From JAAKFL01 sp964629645 (GTDB lineage: Bacteria > Chlamydiota > Chlamydiia > Chlamydiales > SLFE01), in the NCBI GenBank assembly GCA_964629645.1, contig CAZVSU010000015.1:1-36084 (forward strand): 36,084 bases of DNA. The letters are read 5' to 3'. Position 1 is the stretch's first letter. The number at the start of each line of letters is the position of its first letter. Both the position numbers and the translations under genes were made by a program. Shown piece after piece: positions 23,501 to 30,888 of the stretch. The notes under the pieces are model-generated. The model was given only the letters and a program-made list of their open reading frames with translations, did not search any database and was not told the origin of the DNA.

Positions 23501-24840
23501 GAGACCACTCCTTTGGCAGCGTCGACGTAACGGTCGAGCTGCTCGACGGTTTTCGTTTCCGTGGCTGCGACTAAAAAGGCATCGGCAAGCTCGGGAGTGA
23601 AACCGCCTAAAGGAACGCCTGGTAGGATACCCGATTGTGCAAAATGAGACTGCACCCGATCACTGGGTGCATCGAAACGAACCGCAAATTCGTTGAAAAT
23701 AGGAGCAGAGCCGATCACCGTCACATGGGGCAGCTTCTTAAGCTCTTCTCTTAAATAGGAGGCCCGCTTAAAATTCGCGAGCGCAACATCCCGCACCCCT
23801 TGCTTCCCATACCAAAGGACTCCCACAAGACAAGCCAAAGCGGCGAGCGCTTGGTTGGTGCAAATGTTGGAAGTGGCTTTATCGCGGCGTATGTGCTGCT
23901 CCCTTGCCTGGAGCGTCAAAACAAACCCGCGGTTTCCTTCGGTATCGACTGTTTCCCCGACGATGCGTCCGGGAAGCTGCCTTAAAAGCTCTTGCTTACA
24001 GGCCAAATACCCTGCGTAGGGACCTCCAAATTGCAGAGGAAGGCCGAAAGGCTGCATATCCCCTGCAACAATGTCGACGCCCAAATCGCCGCCTGAAGCG
24101 TAAATCCCAAAAGACATGGGATTAGCAGAAAGGATCGTGAGAGCTCCGCACTTTTCAGCGGCCTTCCGAAAGCGCGTCACATCTTCGATGGCCCCCAAAA
24201 AATTAGGAGACTGAAGCAAAAGGCAAGCGGCCTTCTCATCCAGCTCCCGTAAAAGAGAGGTCTCGCAAAGCAGACCCTCGGCGTTCATGTCGATGATGAC
24301 AACGTCAGCCTCGGCGCCCTCTGTGTAGAGCTTCACCACCGATTGCACGTGGGGGTGCACTGTCTTGGCCATCAAAATTTTTGACCGCCCCTTCTTTTGT
24401 CTGAGAGCCATCAGCGCCGCCTCAGCGCATGCCGAAGCCGCGTCATAGACCGAAGCGTTGGAGACATCCATGCCGGTAAGCGCGCAGACGGCAGACTGAA
24501 ATTCAAAAATTGCCTGCAGCATCCCTTGAGAGATTTCCGCTTGGTAGGGCGTGTAGGAGGTCATAAATTCCGATTTGCTGCAAATGGCCGACACAATGGC
24601 CGGAACGTGATGCTCATACGCTCCTCCTCCAAGGTAGGCGTCATAATCGAGATAGCGGTTCTCTTTTGACAGCGCTTCCATGAGCTGGAGCCCTTCAAAT
24701 TCGGAAAGGCCGTCATCTTCGGTGGGCCTCGCTGTTCTCAGCGCGCTTGGAATCGCGGCAAAAAGGGCATCGATCGAATCAACTCCGATCACCTTCAACA
24801 TCTCATCGATTTGTTCTTTTTGATTGGCGACAAAATCCAT
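23497..24840 (-). CDS. gcvPA: Glycine dehydrogenase (decarboxylating) subunit 1
   Basis: This is the N-terminal half-subunit of the split P-protein and pairs with GcvPB. The protein has 447 residues, the normal length. YLGGGAYEHHVPAIV (about 64-78), SEFMTSYTPYQAEISQGMLQAIFEFQS (about 88-114) and the NASVYDAASACAEAALMA block (about 127-144) are hallmarks. RIVGETVDTEGNRGFVLTLQAREQHIRRDKATSNICTNQAL follows further on. No ribosome-binding site is visible, and the ATG stands 6 nt after the gcvH stop, so translation is probably coupled to gcvH. It overlaps gcvPB by 4 nt. Confidence 0.97.
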   Translation of the reverse strand: MDFVANQKEQIDEMLKVIGVDSIDALFAAIPSALRTARPTEDDGLSEFEGLQLMEALSKENRYLDYDAYLGGGAYEHHVPAIVSAICSKSEFMTSYTPYQAEISQGMLQAIFEFQSAVCALTGMDVSNASVYDAASACAEAALMALRQKKGRSKILMAKTVHPHVQSVVKLYTEGAEADVVIIDMNAEGLLCETSLLRELDEKAACLLLQSPNFLGAIEDVTRFRKAAEKCGALTILSANPMSFGIYASGGDLGVDIVAGDMQPFGLPLQFGGPYAGYLACKQELLRQLPGRIVGETVDTEGNRGFVLTLQAREQHIRRDKATSNICTNQALAALACLVGVLWYGKQGVRDVALANFKRASYLREELKKLPHVTVIGSAPIFNEFAVRFDAPSDRVQSHFAQSGILPGVPLGGFTPELADAFLVAATETKTVEQLDRYVDAAKGVVS

Positions 24841-24846
24841 AAGACG

Positions 24847-25209
24847 CTAAGACTGAAAGTGTGCAAGGTAGTCGTTTTTATCCATGCAGCGGTCGAGTTC
24901 TCCCGGATCGCTCATCTTTATTTTGAAAATCCACCCCTTCGATTCAGAGGAGGTGTTGATCGTCTCGGGCGACTCTTTCAGCGCTTCGTTGACTTCGGTA
25001 ATCTCACCGGACAAAGGGGTGTAGACATCGGCAGCAGCTTTTGTCGATTCGAGGACCGCCACGTCGTCGCCTGCTTGAACTTGACGTCCGACATCGGGCA
25101 GCTCCACATAAACAATGTCTCCGAGCTCATCTTGAGCAAACTCGCTGATGCCCACAGTAGCGATCTCTCCATCAGCGTCTACCCACTCGTGCGATTCTGT
25201 ATACTTCAT
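24847..25209 (-). CDS. gcvH: Glycine cleavage system H protein
   Basis: GcvH is the lipoyl carrier that shuttles the aminomethyl group between P, T and L proteins. From the ATG at 25209 the protein has 120 residues and begins MKYTESHEWV, the family start. A longer in-frame start at 25299 would overlap gcvT by about 80 nt and is rejected. A GAGGA lies 4 nt upstream of the chosen ATG. The lipoylation lysine is K57 in LESTKAAADVYTPLSGE. GISEFAQDELGDIVYVELP (20-38) is also typical. In C. trachomatis, as I recall, a gcvH homologue (CT282) sits alone after nqrE; here it lies within a full gcv operon. Confidence 0.97.
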   Translation of the reverse strand: MKYTESHEWVDADGEIATVGISEFAQDELGDIVYVELPDVGRQVQAGDDVAVLESTKAAADVYTPLSGEITEVNEALKESPETINTSSESKGWIFKIKMSDPGELDRCMDKNDYLAHFQS

Positions 25210-25216
25210 AGCGTCC

Positions 25217-26269
25217 TCATTTGATAAATGGTAATTTGACAACAGCGCCTTTAATGGCCCGATCGCGTACGAGACACTCGACCTGCTCCCCTTCTTCAAG
25301 GGGGCGGTCGGCCATCACGAGAGCGATTCCGCGCGAAAGAGTCGGAGAAAAAGATCCCGACGTCACTTTTCCAATTGCGCTCCCCGAAAAGACAACCTCG
25401 GCGCCAGCGCGGGCGATTCCCCTTTCGACGAGGCTTACGCCAAATTGATATCTCGGATTGTCATAAGATGCAACCGCTTCTTTGCCGAGAAAATCGTGAT
25501 CGTTCAACTTTACGGTCCATTTCGAAACGGACTCTGTGGGCGCGATCTCTTCGCTCAGTTCGTGGCCGTAAAGAGCAAATCCCATTTCAAGGCGCAATGT
25601 ATCCCGCGCACCGAGCCCGATGGGCTTGACCCCCCGGCTGACCAAAGCCTCCCAAATCGTGACGATGGCTTCATTTTTCGCGTAAATCTCAAACCCTTTT
25701 TCCCCGGTATAACCTGTCGTTGCCAAAGTGATCGGATACCCTTCAAAATCGGTTTCCTTAACGCGCATCGGCTTCATCTTTTCAGCTTCGGGATGAAAAC
25801 GAAGGGCTTCGGGCCCTTGTACAGCCAATATGCCGTACCCCTCGAAATAGGGTGTGACAACGACATTGTGCCCTCTGCTATAGGTTTGAAGATGGGAGAG
25901 GTCTTTCTCGCGGTTAGAGGCATTCACAACCACAAAAAAGTGGTCGCGGCTCAGCCGGTAGACAATAAGATCATCGACTGCCCCTCCTTTTTCGTCGCAC
26001 CAAACCGTGTAGGTGGCGGTTCCCTCTTTTTTTCCGGCAATGACGTTTGTCGAGAGATAGTCGAGAAGACCTTCGGCGCCTGGACCGATCACATCAATTC
26101 TTGCCATATGAGACACATCAAAGACGCCGACCCCTTTTCTGACGGAGTGATGCTCCAGCACAATACCCTCATACTGAAGAGGCATGCTCATCCCCCCGAA
26201 CTCCATCATTTTCGCCCCAAGCTTTTGGTGGTGCGAAAAAAGGGCTGTCGTTTTGGTCCCATTTTTCAT
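25217..26269 (-). CDS. gcvT: Aminomethyltransferase (glycine cleavage T protein)
   Basis: GcvT transfers the methylene group from aminomethyl-GcvH to tetrahydrofolate and releases ammonia. It has 350 residues, close to the family norm. The N-terminal LGAKMMEFGGMSMPLQYEGI and GVFDVSHMARIDVIGPGAEGLLDYLSTN blocks are diagnostic. The substrate-binding TTGYTGEKGFEIY is at about 190-202 and GLGARDTLRLEMGFALYGHEL at about 218-238. The C-terminal TSGSFSPTLSRGIALVMA closes the fold. The gene starts in an ATGA overlap with the CBM9-like gene and ends 7 nt before gcvH. No gcvL (lipoamide dehydrogenase) is in the window; the one from the pyruvate dehydrogenase complex may serve. Confidence 0.97.
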   Translation of the reverse strand: MKNGTKTTALFSHHQKLGAKMMEFGGMSMPLQYEGIVLEHHSVRKGVGVFDVSHMARIDVIGPGAEGLLDYLSTNVIAGKKEGTATYTVWCDEKGGAVDDLIVYRLSRDHFFVVVNASNREKDLSHLQTYSRGHNVVVTPYFEGYGILAVQGPEALRFHPEAEKMKPMRVKETDFEGYPITLATTGYTGEKGFEIYAKNEAIVTIWEALVSRGVKPIGLGARDTLRLEMGFALYGHELSEEIAPTESVSKWTVKLNDHDFLGKEAVASYDNPRYQFGVSLVERGIARAGAEVVFSGSAIGKVTSGSFSPTLSRGIALVMADRPLEEGEQVECLVRDRAIKGAVVKLPFIK

Positions 26270-26910
26270 GATGTCAGGGTCAATCGGCTCCAGAGTGACG
26301 GGTTTTGGTCGATTTGGTATTCTGCGGAATGGACCGAAAAATGCTGCGGTTCGTCTTTATACCGATTCAGCCGGTACGTAAACCCCAATCGATCGCACTG
26401 ATTAGGATCATACCCATGCAAAGATTTTGCCGGAAGCCAGAGAAACATTTCGTAAGATTTTTTTTTGACATATGTTCTGACCTTCAGCTCTTTCGGGTCG
26501 CAAAGAGGATGGGTGTCTTCCGTCCTAAAATGGGTCACCTCCGACGCTTGGACCCCTCCCACCGGCTCGGCAAGACACACGAAATGGTGGCAAAAGCGGT
26601 GATTGAAACGGGCGGTCTTGATATCTCTTGTGTCGATCATGAGCTCTAAGCTATCCCCTTTCTCCTGGTTGGGAAAGACCGATTCCTGGAGGGGCTGATT
26701 GACTTTGGCGTAAAAAGCGATCCCTTCTTCGTTCCAGCCGACGTGAACATCGCCAAAGGGATCTTCGCAGTTTAATTCAGAAAGGGCGGGAAGCTGAAAT
26801 TTTTTGAGCTTCACCTCCTCCGGGTCTGAAAGATAGAGGCAGTCCACTTCAATGAGAAAATAATTGATGGGGCAAAGGCCAATCGGCTCGAGCCCTTCAC
26901 TCGATTCCAT
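26266..26910 (-). CDS. CBM9-like (carbohydrate-binding, DOMON-type) domain protein
   Basis: The protein has 214 residues from the ATG at 26910, chosen for its GGAGG five nt upstream over an in-frame ATG 36 nt earlier. No signal peptide is visible. The segment from about 60 to 200 follows the family 9 carbohydrate-binding-like pattern: FGDVHVGWNEEGIAFYAKV, then GDSLELMIDTRD, then FNHRFCHHFVCLAEP. A C-terminal DRLGFTYRLNRY precedes the end. These beta-sandwich domains often bind sugars, but orphan copies like this have no assigned ligand. It overlaps the PpiD-like gene by 14 nt and gcvT by 4 nt, so it is firmly inside the ppiD-gcv transcript although no link to glycine metabolism is known. Confidence 0.8.
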   Translation of the reverse strand: MESSEGLEPIGLCPINYFLIEVDCLYLSDPEEVKLKKFQLPALSELNCEDPFGDVHVGWNEEGIAFYAKVNQPLQESVFPNQEKGDSLELMIDTRDIKTARFNHRFCHHFVCLAEPVGGVQASEVTHFRTEDTHPLCDPKELKVRTYVKKKSYEMFLWLPAKSLHGYDPNQCDRLGFTYRLNRYKDEPQHFSVHSAEYQIDQNPSLWSRLTLTS

Positions 26911-29269
26911 CCTCACCTCCAGGCAATGAAAAGCGGCGTAAGACAATGGGCTTTTTGGCGTCGATGTCTTTGAGCGTTTTTTCCATCAATGCTCTTTCGG
27001 CATCTCGCGCTAAGTAGCTCTGAGCAATCGACATCGCTTGAACAATTGATGACGCATCGTCATCTCGTCCCTTTTTTCGCAAGTGAAAGAATGTCACATC
27101 TCCTTGAACAGGGGTGTAAACGTCGGACCACTCCCCTTCAGCCAAAGCAAATGCTTTCTCGCGGCCAATCCTTTCGTCCCGCTCGCCCGCATACCTGAGC
27201 TTGTAGGGAATTTTAGAAAGTTTCCATTGCTCTCCAAGGCCGAGGCGAGGTGAAAGATCTTGGTCATAAAGGTCGAGATCTCTTTTTTTGATCAAATCGG
27301 TATGGTCCGGATCGCGCTCGACACTTTCTTTAATGTCCTTGACCCAGCTTGTGAAGCGGTAGCGCGCCGCATCGTCGACAGTTAAGGGATCTTCGCTTTC
27401 AACTTGAGCGTTGACAGCCAAAAGAATATCCGAAAAATAATGTTTCGCGACAAAATCCCTGACATCTTGGAACGGTTTCCATTCTCCATTCGCCGCCCGG
27501 TACTTTTCCTCGTCATTGTCTCGGATCTTAACGTAGTGCGCCTCGAGCGTTTCTCTTAGCGATGCGTCCAAGGTGCCATCTTTTTTGAGCTCTTCGAAGG
27601 TCAAGATATCGATATCGGGAGCCGATTCATTCACCACAAAACGATAGATGTGCCTTCCATCTTCGGTGTAGCGGCTGAGTTCTTGAGACGCCTCTTCATC
27701 TCCATCCAGCGCATGGTCGAAAAGAGCCATCAACTCCGATGCTTTTCGGATGCCTTCAAAGGGTGTTTCCGAGCCCGCAGCCCTAAGGCCCACCACCTGC
27801 GAATTTGGCTCCGCTTCATCCAAAAAGCGATCGACCCAAGCGGGGTTGTCTGCAATCATGCGGTTTCGAGAAAAACTGTCCACTTTATCGCGGAGAATCG
27901 GAGACAGATCGTCAAGCGCGGCGAAACGGGAGGCGCGGTCTTTTGCCTCTTTCGTTCCAAGGGAGGGAAACTCTTCTTCCAAAAGCAACCAATTGAGGTC
28001 GGCGAGCTGCCAGTCCCACATCTCTTTCGTTCCGATAAGCTGTTTGAGATCCTCGGTATCAATCATGGCCACATGGACGCGGTAACGCCTCTGGACGAAA
28101 AGCGGGTTTCTCTCTGCAACTTGAGCGGGATCAAAGTAGCGGGTGGGAATCGACAGACTCTTTGCCCCCGGCTTTGCCACCGTCCGAATGTAGTGTTCAT
28201 AGTGCTGCAGGTCGCGAAACGTACTCAAACGAAGCGACTCCGGCAGCTGGTAGAGGTCTCCTTCGACATACTCTTGGGCGAAATTTGAAAAGGAAAGGTA
28301 GGGAAGCCGATCGATGACCATCGTTTCACCAAACTGGTCGAAATAGCGGCGGAATAACAGCACCTGCCTCCAGGTGGCAACCGCTTGGTTGATGTCCATC
28401 CGCATCCGCCTCAACTGCTCTTGGAAGTATTGATCGGCGTTCCGGACGTTCATGTAGGGAGAGTTTTGGTTCTGCTGATAGCTCACTCTCGCCTGTTTCA
28501 TCAGACTGGCGAGCGCCTCATCGTCGCTGACACGCACACCTTGCTGCTCGGCAATCTTAGCGATATCGATGATGAGAGCCGCAGCCAAGGCAGTGAAGCG
28601 CTCTCCCAGCCAATCGGTCACGGTTTGATAGCCAAAAAGCGAAAGGTCGGCGCTTGCCAGGTAAGGATCTTCCGGCACCCAGTTATATTGCTTTTGCTGA
28701 TAGCGCATGATCTGTTTGAGATGGAGGGGCGGCAGCTTTCTTTGTCCCAAAAAAAGCTGAGCGCGCGCGCGCATTTTTTCCTCGGAAAGAGGATCGCCGT
28801 CCTCGCGGAGGGCGTCAAAATTTTTCTTCATATCGGGAGCGAGATAGTTCCAAACTGACTCGACGCCGATATATTTTGCCTGGGGATGGTGGTAGAGTTG
28901 ATATCTTTTTTCCTTTTCCTGCCGCGCGTTAAAGTCGGGTTGAAGCAGATCGGAGTAGGCTTTGATGACCGGAATCATCAACCCTTTAGCGAAAAAATCT
29001 TTAGGGATGACGCCGTCATTCAAAAAATTCGGCCCCCACGTCCCCTGAAAGGCGATCTTGTCGTAATCGTCGGTTGAGATGAAGGCCGCCATCCGCGTAA
29101 GATCGGATTCGCGCACAGACGATCCATCGACGGCTTCAAATGCGACGGGGTCGCTGACTGTGGGACCCGATATCGAATTGATGACGCCGAAGAACGAAAA
29201 AGAGATCACAATCATCGTCGTGACAAAGGCGTAAAAATATTTCTGATGTGTGCGAAAAAAATGAAGCAT
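26897..29269 (-). CDS. ppiD: PpiD/SurA-like membrane-anchored periplasmic chaperone
   Basis: The protein has 790 residues. The N terminus (MLHFFRTHQKYFYAFVTTMI, then VISFSFFGVINS) matches the PpiD pattern of a short basic tip, an aromatic-rich single membrane helix and a periplasmic body. A SurA-type helical chaperone region follows (about 45-320), with IAEQQGVRVSDDEALASLMKQ at about 241-261. A complete parvulin active site is not evident. Only a tail-like AFALAEGEWSDVYTPVQGDVTFFHL (about 710-735) recalls the end of a rotamase domain. PpiD-like proteins assist folding of exported proteins at the Sec translocon. It is the first gene of the operon leading into gcvT-H-PA-PB. A GAGGAG stands 10 nt before the ATG. 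It could also be named generically as a SurA N-terminal domain protein. Confidence 0.85.
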   Translation of the reverse strand: MLHFFRTHQKYFYAFVTTMIVISFSFFGVINSISGPTVSDPVAFEAVDGSSVRESDLTRMAAFISTDDYDKIAFQGTWGPNFLNDGVIPKDFFAKGLMIPVIKAYSDLLQPDFNARQEKEKRYQLYHHPQAKYIGVESVWNYLAPDMKKNFDALREDGDPLSEEKMRARAQLFLGQRKLPPLHLKQIMRYQQKQYNWVPEDPYLASADLSLFGYQTVTDWLGERFTALAAALIIDIAKIAEQQGVRVSDDEALASLMKQARVSYQQNQNSPYMNVRNADQYFQEQLRRMRMDINQAVATWRQVLLFRRYFDQFGETMVIDRLPYLSFSNFAQEYVEGDLYQLPESLRLSTFRDLQHYEHYIRTVAKPGAKSLSIPTRYFDPAQVAERNPLFVQRRYRVHVAMIDTEDLKQLIGTKEMWDWQLADLNWLLLEEEFPSLGTKEAKDRASRFAALDDLSPILRDKVDSFSRNRMIADNPAWVDRFLDEAEPNSQVVGLRAAGSETPFEGIRKASELMALFDHALDGDEEASQELSRYTEDGRHIYRFVVNESAPDIDILTFEELKKDGTLDASLRETLEAHYVKIRDNDEEKYRAANGEWKPFQDVRDFVAKHYFSDILLAVNAQVESEDPLTVDDAARYRFTSWVKDIKESVERDPDHTDLIKKRDLDLYDQDLSPRLGLGEQWKLSKIPYKLRYAGERDERIGREKAFALAEGEWSDVYTPVQGDVTFFHLRKKGRDDDASSIVQAMSIAQSYLARDAERALMEKTLKDIDAKKPIVLRRFSLPGGEDGIE

Positions 29270-29354
29270 GGTGTGCGGCTCCTCAAAAGATTAATGCTTT
29301 GAGTTTAGCACCCAAGCTTGCTTTCCAACAAGATTTTCCCTCAGATGAAATTAA

Positions 29355-29382
29355 GAAAAGACGAGGGCCTCCTCGTCTTTTC
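29355..29382 (-). terminator. Rho-independent terminator of the F-box gene
   Basis: A perfect 12-bp stem (29355-29366 with 29371-29382) closes a 4-nt loop. On the minus strand it ends in TTTTC followed by TTAATTTC. It lies 30 nt after the F-box gene stop (29412) and before the PpiD-like gene, so it separates the two minus-strand units. Confidence 0.85.
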
Positions 29383-29411
29383 AGAGCGCATCGAGGCTGT
29401 CAAAAAAAAAG

Positions 29412-30587
29412 CTATAGGACCTCTTCTATCGAGAGCTGAGGATACGCTTCCATCAAAATGGATTTGTACATGTCATCTTGGATCGCCGGGCATTTCAGCG
29501 TCTTCAAACGGCGCGGCAGGGGAAAGTCATCTGAAGAGGAAAGTGGAGTGCTCAGTTCAATGGTCTCTAAACTTTTGACTCTTTGAAGCGGCGTCAAGCA
29601 GCAATTTTTCCACCCCTCTAATGCGACAACTCGCACTTTCTTAAGATTTGCGTATCGGGCGAATCCATCAAGCGGCGAGATTGTTTTGCTGAAAAACAAC
29701 CAGTCGCGTTGATGACCTGCCCTTGCATCGAAAATGGCAAGGGTCAGATTCCCCTCGTCGTTTTTAGTCACACTGAAGAGATGAAAGCGTTTCTCTTCAT
29801 TGTTTGCGGCATAAAGATCGACTCTTGAGAGGGCTCTTTTTGGACTCAGCGGGCCTTGCAAACCTTTCATGAGGTCTGCAATTTCATCGTTGTGATTTTG
29901 GGCACTGTGCGTCTCGTCAAAACCTGTTAAGTCCAGATGCAGTGTTATGAGGTTGGGAAGAGCGCGTAAGAGTCGCCCGACTTTCTCGATGGAGAGCTCA
30001 TCGCGGCTCCCACCATCTAACCAAACCTTGGAGATGTGACAGCTCGTCACGTGCTTCAGGTGATCAAAGTCGGGAATAATTCCGCTGGACAATGAAAGCG
30101 TCGTCAAGCGGCCCAATTTAGGAACGCAGCAATAATGATAAAAGTCTTCTTTAGGGAAAGAATCGCGGTATAATAAGAGCAAAACATCTCTTTGCTGATT
30201 AAAAGGATGCGCCGCGTCGTCATAGCGCTTTGCATGAAGCAGCGTAATGCGCTCTTCAGCAGTCAGAGACAACTTGAACCATCTTTCAATCTCTTCAAAT
30301 TTCCAGGGACCGGTTTGCACTTGCTCTGCCACTTTATCGACTTTTTCCCATAACGAATCTAAGACCGATTTTGTGTTGCTTCTTCGCCAGAGAATGGTCG
30401 TGATAATCTCTTGAGGCCACACAGACGTTTGCGACAAACGATAAAGAGAGACCGTATCGAGAGACTGGGCAATCGACTCCCATATTTCAGCTGGAAAAGT
30501 CTTGGGATCAAAGCTGCCTGCTCTCATTTTCTTCGGCTCTAAGTCTTCGAGGCTCCCCTCGAACGCTCTTTTTTTGTTAACAATCAT
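29412..30587 (-). CDS. F-box / leucine-rich-repeat-type protein, candidate host-directed effector
   Basis: The protein has 391 residues. The first 25 are basic and Ser-containing without a Sec signal. An F-box-like motif follows at about 31-68: FPAEIWESIAQSL, then LYRLSQTSVWPQEII. F-boxes bind Skp1 in eukaryotic SCF ubiquitin ligases. After a helical linker (70-160), irregular leucine-rich repeats appear: LGRLTTLSLSSGII, LLRALPNLITLHLDLTG, YANLKKVRVVALEG and VKSLETIELST. F-box plus LRR is the eukaryotic substrate-receptor layout. Environmental chlamydiae are known for expanded F-box and other ubiquitin-related families, so a type III-secreted adaptor is a reasonable inference. It is a single-gene unit with an AGGAG seven nt before the ATG and its own terminator. 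Confidence 0.85.
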   Translation of the reverse strand: MIVNKKRAFEGSLEDLEPKKMRAGSFDPKTFPAEIWESIAQSLDTVSLYRLSQTSVWPQEIITTILWRRSNTKSVLDSLWEKVDKVAEQVQTGPWKFEEIERWFKLSLTAEERITLLHAKRYDDAAHPFNQQRDVLLLLYRDSFPKEDFYHYCCVPKLGRLTTLSLSSGIIPDFDHLKHVTSCHISKVWLDGGSRDELSIEKVGRLLRALPNLITLHLDLTGFDETHSAQNHNDEIADLMKGLQGPLSPKRALSRVDLYAANNEEKRFHLFSVTKNDEGNLTLAIFDARAGHQRDWLFFSKTISPLDGFARYANLKKVRVVALEGWKNCCLTPLQRVKSLETIELSTPLSSSDDFPLPRRLKTLKCPAIQDDMYKSILMEAYPQLSIEEVL

Positions 30588-30888
30588 AAAACGCTCCTGT
30601 TTAGCTTGAGTAGCTTAACATCCTAAGTGATTAAAGACGAGTCAAAAGTGCAGAAGTTATCCCTTAATTTTTTCACGTAAAGAACAGGGCGCATCAGCGA
30701 GCACGTCGCCGAGCCCAAGTAAGAGCTGGCTGCTCTCAACTTTTAGGGGACGTCTCGCCGCGGATGAGGGTCACAATCAGCAGTTGGAGTGAAATGATCA
30801 TCCACCAGCCACGATCCCTATTTTTGCTTCTTGAAAAAGCTGAGTAGGTGAAGTATGATTGGCAGTCACTTAAGGGGATTCAATTATT
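30588..30888. other. 301-bp divergent intergenic region between the F-box gene and asnB
   Basis: It holds the F-box gene's AGGAG ribosome-binding site at the left end and the asnB promoter at the right end. No RNA gene or clear hairpin was seen. A 21-codon minus-strand frame (30736-30801) encodes a hydrophobic peptide with a GGTGG just before its ATG. It is too short to call as a gene. Confidence 0.6.
30831..30859 (+). promoter_or_regulatory. Sigma-70-type promoter of the asnB-epimerase-glycosyltransferase operon
   Basis: TTGAAA (30831-30836) is separated by exactly 17 nt from TATGAT (30854-30859). This gives a start near 30866 and a leader of about 23 nt. An AAGGGG ribosome-binding site lies about 11 nt before the ATG at 30889. 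Confidence 0.75.

Noticed and set aside
25445..26401. A 318-codon plus-strand open frame across gcvT
   Set aside because: It lies antisense to a fully motif-supported gcvT. The translation has no family resemblance; it is a codon-bias shadow.
27650..28288. A 212-codon plus-strand frame inside the PpiD-like gene
   Set aside because: Shadow of the long minus-strand gene, with no ribosome-binding site or recognisable domain.
30736..30801. A 21-codon hydrophobic minus-strand peptide in the F-box/asnB gap
   Set aside because: Too short, with a single weak ribosome-binding-like GGTGG; no conservation can be judged.
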